DNA of 64,000 bases. Origin: Opitutaceae bacterium (GTDB lineage: Bacteria > Verrucomicrobiota > Verrucomicrobiia > Opitutales > Opitutaceae). Location of the stretch: the NCBI GenBank assembly GCA_041395105.1, contig JAWLBB010000001.1:992001-1056000 (forward strand). The letters run 5' to 3'. The position numbers were made by a program, and so were the translations under genes. The notes beneath the pieces were generated by a model, which was given only the letters and a program-made list of their open reading frames with translations, ran no database searches and had not been told where the DNA came from. The number at the start of each line of letters is the position of its first letter. The stretch's first letter is position 1. Shown here piece by piece: positions 1 to 9,827 of this stretch.

Positions 1-2
1 TG

Positions 3-887
3 GTCGCCGTAATCCTCAGCGGTTCGATGACGGGCTGTTCGGTCAAGAAGATGTCGGTCAACATGATCGGCAATGCCCTGGCGGGAGGGGGGACGACTTT
101 TGCCTCCGACAATGACCCGGAATTGATCAAGGCGGCCGTGCCTTTCAGTCTGAAACTGATGGAGAGCCTTCTGGCCGAGAGTCCGGAACACGAGGGCCTG
201 CTCTTTGCCACGGCCAGTGGCTTCACCCAATACAGCTACGCGTTCGTGCAGCAGGATGCGGACGAGCTTGAGGACGTTGACCTGGCGGCCGCCCTCGAGC
301 TTCGGGCCCGGGCCCGGCGCCTTTACATCCGGGGTCGGGATTATGGATTGCGTGGTCTGGAGGCACGACACCGGGGTTTTGCCGCAGCACTCGCCACGGA
401 TCCGGAGGGAACGGTCCGGCTCGCCGAGGTGGATGATGTGCCGCTGCTCTACTGGTCGGCCGTTTCCTGGGCCGCCGCCATTTCGGTCTCCAAGGATGAT
501 CCGGATCTGATCGCGGATCTGCCCCAGGTCGAGGCGCTGATCGACCGCGCCATGGTCCTGGACGAAGCGTTCGATTTCGGAGCGATCCACTCCTTTCTGA
601 TCACTTATGAAATGAGCCGGCCGGACGGGCAGGGCGACCCGACAAGACGGTCTCGTGCGCAGTTTGCCCGTGCGGTTGAACTCTCGGGCGGAGGGCTGGC
701 CGGACCCTATGTGTCCCTGGCGGAGGCGGTCACGGTCCAGGAACAGGATCGGGAGGAATTCGAATCCCTCCTGGCCCATGCCCTGTCGATCGACCCGGAT
801 GCGCGGCCGGAGTGGCGCCTGGTCAATCTGATCATGCAGAGACGCGCGCGCTGGCTGCTGTCCCGGAGCGACTCACTCTTTCTGTAG
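3..887 (+). CDS. TRAP transporter TatT-family lipoprotein, 5' end outside window
   Basis: The frame is open to the left edge. The first visible residues (VAVILSGSMTGCS) are the end of a lipoprotein signal peptide with a lipobox before the Cys, so the true start lies upstream and the ATG at 27 is internal. The visible part is about 294 residues, helical and without enzyme motifs. The stretch ALELRARARRLYIRGRDYGL matches the TatT component family seen beside some TRAP transporters, which forms a TPR-like periplasmic trimer holding the solute receptor. DctP and DctQM genes follow directly, which supports the call. Its role is probably to present ligand or stabilise the receptor at the inner membrane; the substrate is unknown. 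Confidence 0.82.
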   Translation, partial: VAVILSGSMTGCSVKKMSVNMIGNALAGGGTTFASDNDPELIKAAVPFSLKLMESLLAESPEHEGLLFATASGFTQYSYAFVQQDADELEDVDLAAALELRARARRLYIRGRDYGLRGLEARHRGFAAALATDPEGTVRLAEVDDVPLLYWSAVSWAAAISVSKDDPDLIADLPQVEALIDRAMVLDEAFDFGAIHSFLITYEMSRPDGQGDPTRRSRAQFARAVELSGGGLAGPYVSLAEAVTVQEQDREEFESLLAHALSIDPDARPEWRLVNLIMQRRARWLLSRSDSLFL

Positions 888-918
888 GCATAACCAGGAT
901 ACAAAACACAAGGGAACG

Positions 919-1959
919 ATGAAAGACAAACGACTGTTTCTAACGGGGTTGGTGCGCTTTGGCCTTTTGTCGGCCGGTGTCCTTGCCTCCGCCCTGATCC
1001 TCTCGGCGGCCGACCGGCAAAAAGTCAATCTCGGGACCCTGGCTCCGCGGGGTTCCATCTATCATCAGGCGCTTCAATCGATGGGCGAGCAATGGCGCGA
1101 GGCCCCCGGTGTGGAGGTGCTGTTGAACATCCACACGGATGGGAGGCTGGGCGGGGAGGCCGACATGGTGCGTCTGATGCGCAACGGCACCCTGCAGGCG
1201 GGACTCTTCACCGCGGTGGGTCTGTCCGAGATCGAGCCGGGAGTAGCCGGACTCCAGAGCTTTCCGATGGCCTTCCGCGATCTCGCCGAAGTGGATTACA
1301 TCAACGAGAAGCTGGGCCCGATGCTGGAGGAGCGTCTCGCGGCCAGGGGTTTCGTGGTGCTTTTCTGGCTGGACGCGGGCTGGGTGCGTTACTTTTCGAC
1401 CGTGCCGCTGGCCGGCCCGGAAGACATGAAGCGGATGAAGACGTTTGTCTGGGCGGGAAACCCCGACCAGGTCGACATGATGAGGAAGGCCGGCTACAAG
1501 CCGGTCGCCCTGGAGACGGCCGATATCGGCAGCGCTTTGCGCACCGGTCTGATCGAGGTGGTGCCCTCGCCGCCGATTTTCGCCCTTGCGACCCAGATCT
1601 ATCGCCCGGCGCCGCACATGCTGGAGTTGAATTGGGCGCCGCTGGTCGGTGCGGCCATTGTCCGCAAGGATGTCTGGGACGGCCTCGCGCCCGAGGCACG
1701 GGACTATCTCCGGAGCGTGGCCAAGGAATCCGGTTTGAAGATCAAAGCCCGGAGCCGTCAGGAGAGCAGTGAAGCAGTCGCGGCGATGCAGGAACGGGGT
1801 TTGGTGGTCCATGCGGTGTCGCCGGAAATGGAGACGCAGTGGCGGGCGGCGGCCGAGGTCCTGTATCCCGAGATCCGGGGAACCCTCGTCCCTGCAGATA
1901 TTTTCGATGAGGTCCTTCGGCTCCTGAAGGACTACCGGGAGGGTTCTGCGATCCGATGA
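919..1959 (+). CDS. dctP: TRAP transporter solute-binding protein, DctP type
   Basis: 346 residues, the usual size for the extracytoplasmic receptor of a TRAP transporter. An N-terminal signal sequence (charged MKDKR, then a hydrophobic stretch to about residue 30, cleavage near LSAADRQ) is followed by the DctP fold start KVNLGTLAPRGS. The SALRTGLIEVVPSPP segment corresponds to the ligand-clamp region near the conserved Arg of the family, and YRPAPHMLEL to its second lobe. Family knowledge: it binds an organic anion (often a carboxylate) in the periplasm and hands it to the membrane part. The stop overlaps the start of the permease gene (ATGA), so the two are translationally coupled. Confidence 0.88.
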   Translation: MKDKRLFLTGLVRFGLLSAGVLASALILSAADRQKVNLGTLAPRGSIYHQALQSMGEQWREAPGVEVLLNIHTDGRLGGEADMVRLMRNGTLQAGLFTAVGLSEIEPGVAGLQSFPMAFRDLAEVDYINEKLGPMLEERLAARGFVVLFWLDAGWVRYFSTVPLAGPEDMKRMKTFVWAGNPDQVDMMRKAGYKPVALETADIGSALRTGLIEVVPSPPIFALATQIYRPAPHMLELNWAPLVGAAIVRKDVWDGLAPEARDYLRSVAKESGLKIKARSRQESSEAVAAMQERGLVVHAVSPEMETQWRAAAEVLYPEIRGTLVPADIFDEVLRLLKDYREGSAIR

Positions 1960-3842
1960 GCTCGCTGGTGCTGACGTCGGGGAGTAGCGGAGCCGCCGGC
2001 CGCGAGTGGATCGGGTGGCGTCGGTTTCTGACTTTCGGCGAGAACCTTGCCCTGGTGGCCGTCTTGCTGGCGCTGGTGGTCCTCCCTTTGCTGGAAATGG
2101 TGCTTCGCCGGTTTGATTCCGGCGTTTCCGGCTCGATCTCGTTTGTGCAGAAATTCGCTCTGGTCGTGGGGATGATCGGCGGAGCGATCGCCGCGAGAGA
2201 AAACCGGCTGCTTTCGCTGTCCACCTTCACCACCTTCCTGAAAGGCAGGGCGCAGTCCGTTGCCCGTTTCTTCAGCTACTCGTTTTCGGCGGTTCTCTGC
2301 GCTTTTCTGGGATTCGGGAGCCTCCAGTTTGTCTTGAGCGAGCGATTGGCCGGTGGAGTCATCGCCTACGGCATCCCGATCTGGATCTTTCAACTGATCA
2401 TGCCGGTGGGGTTTGCGGCGATCGCCGGCAGCCTGATCTGGCACTCGGCGCAAAGCTGGAAGGGGCGAAGTGTCGGGCTGTTGTCTGCCCTGGCCGTGGT
2501 CGTGTCGGTCATGGTGCTGCCACTTGAGCCGGCCCGGATGGTCTTGCCCGCCCTGATCGGGTTGTTGGTGGCGACGTTCCTGGGGGCGCCCATTTTCGCT
2601 GTTCTGGGAGGAGTTGCCCTGATTCTTCTCTGGGGTGCCGAATTGCCGATCTCGTCGATCGCGATCAAGCACCACTCCCTGGTTGATCAACCCCTGCTCC
2701 CGACTCTTCCTCTTTTTACTCTGGCAGGCTACTTCTTGGCGGAAGGCGGTGCCTCCCGTCGGCTGGTGGCGGTCTTTCAGGGTTGGTTCGGACACCTGCG
2801 CGGCGGCCCGGTTGTCGCATCGGTTCTGGTCTGCGCATTCTTTACCTCGTTCACCGGTGCTTCGGGGGTGACGATCCTTGCTCTGGGCGGGCTCCTCCTG
2901 CCGGTGCTCATGCGGTCGGGCCTGACGGAGCGGCGAGCGTTGGGGATTCTGACCGGCTCCGGTTCGCTCGGCATGCTCTTTCCCCCCTGCGTGCCTCTGA
3001 TCGTCTACGCGATGGTGGCGGGAATCATCTCGGCAAATCTCGGGGTGCCTGTCGACATCAGCATCGAGAAGATGTTTCTCGGTGGGATCGGGCCGGGAGT
3101 GTTGATGGTCGTTCTGGCAGCCGGATTGGGTTGTCTTCAGTCGCCTGCGATCAAGGTTGAGCGACCGAAGTTCGATCTGAGATCGGCCTGGGCGGCGCTG
3201 TGGGAAGCCAAGTGGGAATTGATGCTGCCGGTCGTCGCGCTCGTGCCCTTCTTCACGGGGCTGGCCGTCCCGATCGAGGCGGCGGCGCTCACCGCCTTCT
3301 ATGCCCTGTTCATCGAGACGTTCGTCTATCGCGACCTCCGTGTGTTCCGCGATCTTCCCCGGGTCATGACGGAATGTGGACTCCTGATCGGAGGCGTCCT
3401 GCTCATCCTCGGTGTGGCCATGGGGCTGAGTTATTACCTGACCTTTGAGATGATCCCGGATCAGGCGGTCGACTGGGTACAGGCCAACATACACTCGAAG
3501 CTGGTCTTCCTGCTGGTCCTGAATGTCTTCCTTCTCCTCGTCGGCTGTCTCATGGATGTCTTTTCTGCGATCGTCGTGGTGGTGCCGCTCATTCTGCCGA
3601 TGGGCCTGGCCTTTGGAATCGATCCGGTTCACCTCGGCATCATCTTTCTGGCGAACCTCGAGCTTGGCTACCTGACCCCGCCGGTGGGCATGAACCTCTT
3701 CCTTTCATCCTACCGTTTTGACAAGCCGGTGCTTCAGGTTGCCCGGTCCGTCATCCCGATCCTGCTTGTCCTCCTGGCCGGGGTCCTCGTGATCACCTAT
3801 TTTCCGGCGCTCACCACTTTCCTGCCGGGGCTGCTGGACTGA
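1956..3842 (+). CDS. dctQM: Fused TRAP transporter permease DctQ-DctM
   Basis: 628 residues and strongly hydrophobic throughout. Residues of about 30-175 hold the four-helix small (DctQ) subunit. Residues of about 185-628 hold the large DctM subunit, with typical segments such as FTGASGVTILALGGLLLPVL, the GSLGMLFPPCVPLIVYA loop and NLELGYLTPPVGMNLFL near the C terminus. Separate systems encode these as two proteins; natural fusions are known. It imports the DctP-bound solute using an ion gradient. The start overlaps the DctP stop by four bases, completing a tatT-dctP-dctQM operon. A 566-residue frame on the opposite strand is a low-complexity shadow. Confidence 0.9.
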   Translation: MSSLVLTSGSSGAAGREWIGWRRFLTFGENLALVAVLLALVVLPLLEMVLRRFDSGVSGSISFVQKFALVVGMIGGAIAARENRLLSLSTFTTFLKGRAQSVARFFSYSFSAVLCAFLGFGSLQFVLSERLAGGVIAYGIPIWIFQLIMPVGFAAIAGSLIWHSAQSWKGRSVGLLSALAVVVSVMVLPLEPARMVLPALIGLLVATFLGAPIFAVLGGVALILLWGAELPISSIAIKHHSLVDQPLLPTLPLFTLAGYFLAEGGASRRLVAVFQGWFGHLRGGPVVASVLVCAFFTSFTGASGVTILALGGLLLPVLMRSGLTERRALGILTGSGSLGMLFPPCVPLIVYAMVAGIISANLGVPVDISIEKMFLGGIGPGVLMVVLAAGLGCLQSPAIKVERPKFDLRSAWAALWEAKWELMLPVVALVPFFTGLAVPIEAAALTAFYALFIETFVYRDLRVFRDLPRVMTECGLLIGGVLLILGVAMGLSYYLTFEMIPDQAVDWVQANIHSKLVFLLVLNVFLLLVGCLMDVFSAIVVVVPLILPMGLAFGIDPVHLGIIFLANLELGYLTPPVGMNLFLSSYRFDKPVLQVARSVIPILLVLLAGVLVITYFPALTTFLPGLLD

Positions 3843-3900
3843 TTTCCGACGGTCCGTTGAGTGGACGGGGAAATCGTTGACCTCACGCCGGTCATCGCGG

Positions 3901-5058
3901 ATGAAGGGAAACATGTCGTCCTGCCCCCACGATCCTTTTGAAAGGGCCCGTATGGAGAAGGGCGTGCTCGCCGCTGATCTGGACGGTGACACCATCCCGA
4001 TGATCCTCAGGCACAAGGACGTCCGCGAGGCTTCCCGAAACTGGAAAGTCTTCAGCTCGGATGCGCCTTTCCGCGTGCCCATCCCCTCGGAGGAAAAGAA
4101 CCGCAGTGTCCGGCAGTTGCCGATTGAGACCGATCCTCCGGAACACACGGAGTGGCGCGCAATCGTCGAACCGTTTTTCCGCCGACCCAAGGATCCGGAC
4201 TTCATTGAAAAGATGAGTCACCTGATCGGTCGGCTTGTGCAGGAAACCTGCAGACGAGACCGCATCGAGGTGGTTCGCGATTTTGCATTGCCGCTCCAAT
4301 CGCGCGCCCTGACTCATCTTCTAAATGTGCCCGAATCGGAGGCCGAGATCTGGATTGGCTGGGCTGTGCACGTTTTCCGTGACGGTGAAGACGGTGAACC
4401 GAGAGGGATGGAACTGGAGGACTATATCCACGCGCAAATCGACCGGGCGGCGGCCCATCCCGGCGACGATTTCTTCAGTGCATTGACCCGTGCCGAATAT
4501 CGCGGGCGCCGCTTGAGCCGGGACGAAATGGTCGGGTTTGCCAATCTCACGTTTGCCGGCGGCCGCGATACCATCATCAATACGGTCGCCTGGATTGTTG
4601 CCTACGTGGCGGAGCATCCGGAGGCGCTGGCTGCTTTGCGGGACGATCCCAGGTTGATTGTGTCGGCCTCGGAGGAGTTTGTGCGCGTCATTTCCCCCCT
4701 CACGCATATCGGCCGGGTTTGCCCGGTTGATACGGAGGTGCACGGTTTGAAAGTGAAGGCGGGAGAGCGCGTCTCGCTCTGCTGGGCGTCGGCCAACTTT
4801 GACGAATCCGTTTTTGACGCTCCCCAAGAGATACGCCTCGACCGCCGGCCCAATGCGCACATGGCATATGGCAGCGGGCCGCATCTTTGCCTCGGGGCAT
4901 TCCACGCCCGTCTGATCATCCGCACGCTATTGCAGACGCTCTGCGACCGGGTCGGCTCGGTGACGATCCTGGATTTCGAGGAACGCGCGCCGAGCGAGGC
5001 GGACTTTCAGCGCAGTGTCGGTTATGAGTCACTGACCGTCCGGATGACCGGGCGCTAG
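3901..5058 (+). CDS. Cytochrome P450
   Basis: A soluble bacterial-type P450 (about 385 residues). Visible landmarks are the I-helix oxygen-binding motif AGGRDT near residue 219, the K-helix ExxR (EFVR) near 259 and the haem loop YGSGPHLCLG with the axial Cys near residue 330. It inserts one oxygen atom into an organic substrate using electrons from a ferredoxin and reductase, neither of which is seen here. The start is uncertain: TTG 3877, ATG 3901 and ATG 3913 are in frame and none has a well-spaced Shine-Dalgarno; 3901 was chosen. It follows the TRAP operon by about 60 bp and may act on the imported compound. That link is inference. Confidence 0.9.
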   Translation: MKGNMSSCPHDPFERARMEKGVLAADLDGDTIPMILRHKDVREASRNWKVFSSDAPFRVPIPSEEKNRSVRQLPIETDPPEHTEWRAIVEPFFRRPKDPDFIEKMSHLIGRLVQETCRRDRIEVVRDFALPLQSRALTHLLNVPESEAEIWIGWAVHVFRDGEDGEPRGMELEDYIHAQIDRAAAHPGDDFFSALTRAEYRGRRLSRDEMVGFANLTFAGGRDTIINTVAWIVAYVAEHPEALAALRDDPRLIVSASEEFVRVISPLTHIGRVCPVDTEVHGLKVKAGERVSLCWASANFDESVFDAPQEIRLDRRPNAHMAYGSGPHLCLGAFHARLIIRTLLQTLCDRVGSVTILDFEERAPSEADFQRSVGYESLTVRMTGR

Positions 5059-5139
5059 ATCCACCTTTCCACCGCCGGGATCCGCACCCATTCCGAACGG
5101 GATTGTCCTGCGACGCGGGAACGGATTTCCTCTTGTTCC

Positions 5140-7302
5140 ATGAGCAAGGTGTGCCGTTGTGTCCTGAACTCGTTTTTTTCAGTGTGTTTTGGGGGCGCTT
5201 TGGCCGCCGCGGATTATCGCGTGGCCGGTGACCTCGACTCCCCACAAGTGTTGTTTGGACTTGAGCGCCTCGAGCGGGCGGTCAAAGCACGGGGTGACCG
5301 GGTGATTCCCGGTTCCGGCAGCGGCGGCCCCGTCAACCTCAGGATTTCCATCGAACCGGGCGGTCCGCAAGATGATCCCGAGAGCTATCGGATTGAGGGT
5401 CCGACCGACGGCGGGGCGCTCACGATTCATGCGGTCGATTCGCGCGGCGCGATGTATGGCCTGCTCGATCTATCGGAGCAGCTCCGCTCGGGGGTTCATC
5501 CTGACGAGATCGTGCCGGTCTCGAAGACCCCTGCCACCTCTTTCCGCGCGATCAAGTTCAACCTGCCCTATATGTCTTATCGTCGGGGTGAGGCACTTGA
5601 GGTGCACTGGGACACGTGCCGCGACCTGGGCTTCTGGGAGTCGTTTCTCGACATGATGGCGGAGAACCGCTTCAACGTCCTTACCCTCTGGAGCCTGCAT
5701 CCCTTTCACTACATGATCCGGCCGGAGAGCTTCCCGGAGGCCTGTCCGTTCAGCGACGAGGAATTGGCCGAATGGAAGGCGATGTGGACCGGCCTCTTCC
5801 GGATGGCGAAGGAACGGGGAATCGAGACCTATCTGGTCAATTGGAACATCTTCGTCTCCCCGGAGTTCTCGAGGGCGCATTGGGCCGCCGACTACAGTCA
5901 GGAGTGGCAGATTTTCGGGGCAGGGGAGACGAGCGACCTGATCGAACGCTATACCCGGGAGGTTGTCACCCAGGTCATCGATGAGTATCCCGACCTGACC
6001 GGTCTCGGAATCACCCTGGGCGAGCGGATGGGCGGGATGGACGCCGATCAACGCCGGACCTGGCTCGAGCGCACCTTTTTTGCGGGGATGAAGGAGGCCG
6101 GCCGAAAGATCAAATTCCTCTACCGGGCCCCCCTGTCGGCCAACAGTGGTTCGGGCGGTTCGACCAGCAGGGAGAACGACCTGAAAACCCGTCGCCAGAT
6201 TGACGGGATGGATTTCGTCGAGCCCCCGGTGTATGTTTCATTCAAATACAACTGGTCGCATGGGCACTCTTCGCCCAAGCTCTATATCGTCCACGGCGGA
6301 GAACTCTCCGATGCCTACTGGAACCCGGTTCCGGAGAATCACCGGGTGGTCTGGACGATCCGGAACGAGGATTTTCACTTTCTGCGCTGGGGCCAGCCGG
6401 ACTTCATCCGGCGACACATCAAGGAGGCCAATATCAGGGAGTATGTCTCCGGCTACATGATCGGCTCCGAGATGTACATCCCGGCCTTTGACTACATCAC
6501 GGCGCCCGGTCCCCACAAGACGTGGCGCTACGCGTTTGAGCGCCAATGGCTCTTCTACTCGACCTGGGGGCGCCTTCTTTTTGACCCCGCCACGCCGGAT
6601 GCTTTCTTTGAGATGGAGTTGGAGGAGCGGTTCGGTCCGGGTGTCGGGCCGGATCTCCTGAGGGCGTGGAAGATGGCCAGTGATGCCCCCCTGCACTTCG
6701 CGTGTCAGTACGAGGGACACAACGACCACTCGCTTTATGCCGAGGGGTTCTGCACCTGGCAGGAGCATGTCGATTTCATATCGGTCGACCGTCTGATCGA
6801 ACGTAAAGCGCTCGATGAACGCTACATGAATGTCCGGGAGTTTGTCCGGGGAGGTGAACCGATCATTCCCGGGATGCTCCCGCCGCCGGTCCTCGCCGAT
6901 GTGCTCGACGGTAATTCCCGGGATGCAATGGCCATCGTGGGGCGTCTTCGAAGTGCCGGTCCAATCTCACCGGTTCTCGCTGCCGAGTTGGCCGATATCG
7001 AGGCCTGGGCGGACTATTCGGCCTATTTTGCCGCCAAACTCCGGGGTGCGGTCGCCCTCGAGCGTTATCGGCAGAAAGGCGGAGAGGCCGACCGGGTCGA
7101 GGCGGTGAATCATCTGGAATCGGCGGCTTTGCATTGGGCTGCGCTGAGCGACGCCGCCAGTCGCTACAATCACCGGGAGCTTGCCTTCCGGACCTATGAC
7201 CGTGTCCGCTTTTCCTGGGCCGGACTGCAGGATGCGGTCAACGCCGATATCGAGATCGCCCGCCGGGCGGCTCCCGGTGTCTCGCCGGCGTCGGATCAAT
7301 AA
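5140..7302 (+). CDS. Secreted glycosidase, alpha-glucuronidase (GH67)/GH20-like fold
   Basis: 720 residues with an N-terminal signal peptide (hydrophobic to about residue 23, then AAADYRV). Residues of about 25-130 resemble the alpha/beta domain that precedes the catalytic barrel in GH67 and GH20 enzymes (GALTIHAVDSRGAMYGLLDL). From about residue 150 a TIM-barrel-like region begins, with NRFNVLTLWSLHPFHYMI and ETYLVNWNIFVSPEF. A helical C-terminal part follows. It probably removes uronic acid or amino-sugar units from glycans outside the cytoplasm. The exact family and catalytic acids cannot be fixed by eye. The gene stands alone between the P450 and a convergent MFS gene. Confidence 0.6.
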   Translation: MSKVCRCVLNSFFSVCFGGALAAADYRVAGDLDSPQVLFGLERLERAVKARGDRVIPGSGSGGPVNLRISIEPGGPQDDPESYRIEGPTDGGALTIHAVDSRGAMYGLLDLSEQLRSGVHPDEIVPVSKTPATSFRAIKFNLPYMSYRRGEALEVHWDTCRDLGFWESFLDMMAENRFNVLTLWSLHPFHYMIRPESFPEACPFSDEELAEWKAMWTGLFRMAKERGIETYLVNWNIFVSPEFSRAHWAADYSQEWQIFGAGETSDLIERYTREVVTQVIDEYPDLTGLGITLGERMGGMDADQRRTWLERTFFAGMKEAGRKIKFLYRAPLSANSGSGGSTSRENDLKTRRQIDGMDFVEPPVYVSFKYNWSHGHSSPKLYIVHGGELSDAYWNPVPENHRVVWTIRNEDFHFLRWGQPDFIRRHIKEANIREYVSGYMIGSEMYIPAFDYITAPGPHKTWRYAFERQWLFYSTWGRLLFDPATPDAFFEMELEERFGPGVGPDLLRAWKMASDAPLHFACQYEGHNDHSLYAEGFCTWQEHVDFISVDRLIERKALDERYMNVREFVRGGEPIIPGMLPPPVLADVLDGNSRDAMAIVGRLRSAGPISPVLAAELADIEAWADYSAYFAAKLRGAVALERYRQKGGEADRVEAVNHLESAALHWAALSDAASRYNHRELAFRTYDRVRFSWAGLQDAVNADIEIARRAAPGVSPASDQ

Positions 7303-7368
7303 AGCGAAAACTGTCTGCGGGAAGTCCGGTCGCCCCGGTCGCTTTCGGCGGTCCGAACCTGCCGGAGC

Positions 7369-8739
7369 TCATCCACCCCGGTCTTCGCGCGGTGGCGAAG
7401 CAACCTGCACGGTATCGGCCTCACGGTGACGCAGCGACAGGTAGAGGATCCCGGTAATGAAGGCGAGAGCTGCCAGAAACATCAACGAGGCGTTCCAACT
7501 GAAGGTCTCAGCGAGCAGCGGCATGATCAGGTTGGCGCACATTTCACCGACGATGTATCCGAAGAGGCCGACAAAGCCGACCGCCACCCCCGCGGTTTTC
7601 AGGGAGACAAAGTTCAGGGTCAGGATGTTGACGATGAGCTGGGGGCCGTAGATCAAGGTCCCCATCAATCCCGTACAGATGAGCAGCAACGGGTAGCTCT
7701 TGTTGCCCATATAGAACAGAACCAGCCCGGCGAGGAGAGCCAATCCCGCGAACCCGACCACGGACTGCCGGTTCGGCAGGGCGACCGACAGCCACGCAAA
7801 GAAGAACGAGCCGGGGATGGCAATCCATTCGAGACTGCTGAAAGCCATGGAATACTGTGCCTGGCTGAATCCCATCTCGGTGCCGAGAAAGGCGGGCATC
7901 CAGTTCAGGATGCCGAAGCGCAGGAAGTAGAGCAACGCGTTGATGCAGGCGACGGTCAGGACGACGCGATTGGTGAAGACATCCTTTCTGATGATCGCCC
8001 AATAGGAGGTGGTCGCCTCGTGATGGATCTGGGGCGTACCGGCCTCGCCGTAGATATCGTCGAGGGTCGGCAGGCCTTCCTTGTCCGGGCGGTCCCCGCC
8101 GATTTTCCAGAAGAGAAAACTGATCGCCAGGACGACAGCGCCGGGGACCCAGAAGGCGACGGCGAGGTTCCCGGGTCCGGTCCATGCCAGCAGGCCGGTG
8201 ATGATGAGCGGCAGTCCCGCGCCCCCGAGATTCTGGGAGGTATTCCAGATCGCGATGCCGGAGCCGCGCGTCTTGTTGGGGTACCAGTTGGCGATCATAG
8301 TCATCGACGCCGGAGCGAGGGCCCCTTGAACCATGCCCAGCAGGAGCATCGCGACGAAGAGCAATGGAAGGCTGCGGATGAATCCGATCCCGATGCAGAT
8401 TCCGGCACTGACTCCAAGCGCGAGGGAGAAGGTCTTCCGCAAGCTGGTGCGATCAACCACCATGCCCATGAAGAACCTGCCAAACCCGTAGGTAATGGTG
8501 AAGGCGGTCAGGATCAGGCCTACCTGGGTGAGACTCCATCCGTTGGCCAGGCGCATCTCCTCGCTGGTCAGTTTGAAGTTGTTGCGCACGAGATAGGCGC
8601 AGACGTACCCGACGTAGGCCACGAGGAAGACGATCTTCCGCCGCGCGAGGTAGCGGGCGAAGGTTTCGGGGCGCTCGCTGCGAAAGGCCTCGGATGCATC
8701 CGGGCCTTCGGCGGCGTGGTCGGATCGATCAGGCTTCAT
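7369..8739 (-). CDS. MFS transporter, organophosphate:phosphate antiporter (OPA/GlpT-UhpT) type
   Basis: 456 residues with about twelve hydrophobic segments. The segment YPNKTRGSGIAIWNTSQNLG followed by GAGLPLI is typical of the OPA branch (GlpT, UhpT, PgtP), which swaps a sugar phosphate or glycerol phosphate for phosphate across the inner membrane. Earlier comes an MFS-type RTSLRKTFSLALG loop. It is transcribed toward the glycosidase gene, with stops about 65 bp apart. Substrate is unknown; a sugar phosphate or an organic acid are both possible. The 505-residue frame on the other strand is a charge-rich shadow. Confidence 0.82.
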   Translation of the reverse strand: MKPDRSDHAAEGPDASEAFRSERPETFARYLARRKIVFLVAYVGYVCAYLVRNNFKLTSEEMRLANGWSLTQVGLILTAFTITYGFGRFFMGMVVDRTSLRKTFSLALGVSAGICIGIGFIRSLPLLFVAMLLLGMVQGALAPASMTMIANWYPNKTRGSGIAIWNTSQNLGGAGLPLIITGLLAWTGPGNLAVAFWVPGAVVLAISFLFWKIGGDRPDKEGLPTLDDIYGEAGTPQIHHEATTSYWAIIRKDVFTNRVVLTVACINALLYFLRFGILNWMPAFLGTEMGFSQAQYSMAFSSLEWIAIPGSFFFAWLSVALPNRQSVVGFAGLALLAGLVLFYMGNKSYPLLLICTGLMGTLIYGPQLIVNILTLNFVSLKTAGVAVGFVGLFGYIVGEMCANLIMPLLAETFSWNASLMFLAALAFITGILYLSLRHREADTVQVASPPREDRGG

Positions 8740-8945
8740 TCAGACAAGCGGGAGAGAGGGTCACGAAGGACGGGGGCGGGTGGAGGGTGGGGTTGGATCC
8801 CGATACCTCAACATGAAACACCGCAATGGTATCCCGCAATCACCAAGATCGCGGTCGGATCAGGTCCCGGATCCGCGAAGGGCGGGCGATTCACCCCCAT
8901 CTCACAGATTGACTCGGCTGCCCGGAATGGGCCTAGTGTTTGAAC

Positions 8946-9827
8946 ATGCAGCCGTTCCACTATCACGCCCCGGGAACGATGGTTGAGGCAGTTTCCCTGT
9001 TGGCCTCGGCACCTGAGGATTCCAAGGTCATTGCGGGAGGTTCGGATTTGCTGGTCCAGATGCGCCGCGGGAGTCTCCACCGGTCCCATGTCGTCGATGT
9101 GAAGCGGATTCCTGAGTTGAGTGAACGCACCTTCGACCCCGGGGCCGGGCTGCGGTTCGGGGCCGCCGTTTCGTGTGCCGTGCTTTGTGAAGATGAACAG
9201 CTCAGACGCCATTATCCGGGGTTGATTGATGCCTTTTCCCTCATTGGCGGGGTGGCCACCCAGGGGCGGGCCACGATCGGCGGCAACGTCGGCAACGCCG
9301 CGCCGAGTGCGGATTCCATTCCTGCCCTGATCGTGCATCGGGCGACCGTGCATGTCGTCGGCTCAAAGGGATCGCGGACGATTCCCCTCGATCAGTTCTG
9401 CAAGGGGCCTGGCACCCATGTTCTCGCCTCCGATGAGATATTGGTATCGTTCCACGTGCCGGCGCCGGCTCCATCCTCGGCAGGCGCCTACCTCCGCTTC
9501 ATTCCGAGGGGAGAAATGGACATCGCGGTGGCCGGAGTTGCGGTCTGGCTTCGGCTGGATGGCGATCAGATCGCTGAGGCGCTCATGGCTCTTGCCTCGG
9601 TCGCCCCCATTCCCTTGCCGGTGCCGGCGGTCTCCGAGTTTCTTGTCGGGAAGAAACCGACGCAGGACCTTCTTGCTGAAGCTGCGGTCATCGCGTCCAA
9701 TGCTGCCCGACCGATCACCGACCATCGGGGAAGCTCTGAGCAGAGACGTCACCTGGTCAAGGTGCTGGCAACACGTTCGATGGAGACGGCGCTCAGACGA
9801 ATCAGCGGAGGAGGGCGATCATCATGA
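8946..9827 (+). CDS. Molybdenum hydroxylase FAD-binding (medium) subunit, CoxM type
   Basis: About 293 residues. The N terminus QPFHYHAPGTMVEAV and the FAD pyrophosphate loop VIAGGSDLLVQMRRG are typical of the medium subunit of xanthine dehydrogenase-like enzymes. A second flavin-binding motif, TIGGNVGNAAPSADS, follows. It passes electrons from the Fe-S clusters to an acceptor through FAD. ATG 8946 was preferred to TTG 8940 two codons upstream. The stop overlaps the next gene by four bases (ATGA), so the two subunits are made together. The intergenic gap to the divergent MFS gene is about 200 bp and must hold both promoters. Confidence 0.88.
   Translation: MQPFHYHAPGTMVEAVSLLASAPEDSKVIAGGSDLLVQMRRGSLHRSHVVDVKRIPELSERTFDPGAGLRFGAAVSCAVLCEDEQLRRHYPGLIDAFSLIGGVATQGRATIGGNVGNAAPSADSIPALIVHRATVHVVGSKGSRTIPLDQFCKGPGTHVLASDEILVSFHVPAPAPSSAGAYLRFIPRGEMDIAVAGVAVWLRLDGDQIAEALMALASVAPIPLPVPAVSEFLVGKKPTQDLLAEAAVIASNAARPITDHRGSSEQRRHLVKVLATRSMETALRRISGGGRSS

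Noticed and set aside
1932..3632. 566-codon open frame on the minus strand
   Set aside because: It is a charge-rich, low-complexity shadow (many HR, DR, QD pairs) of the DctQM gene, which has clear family motifs on the other strand.
7426..8943. 505-codon open frame on the plus strand
   Set aside because: Shadow of the MFS gene; composition is Glu/Gly/Gln/Asp-rich with no domain pattern.
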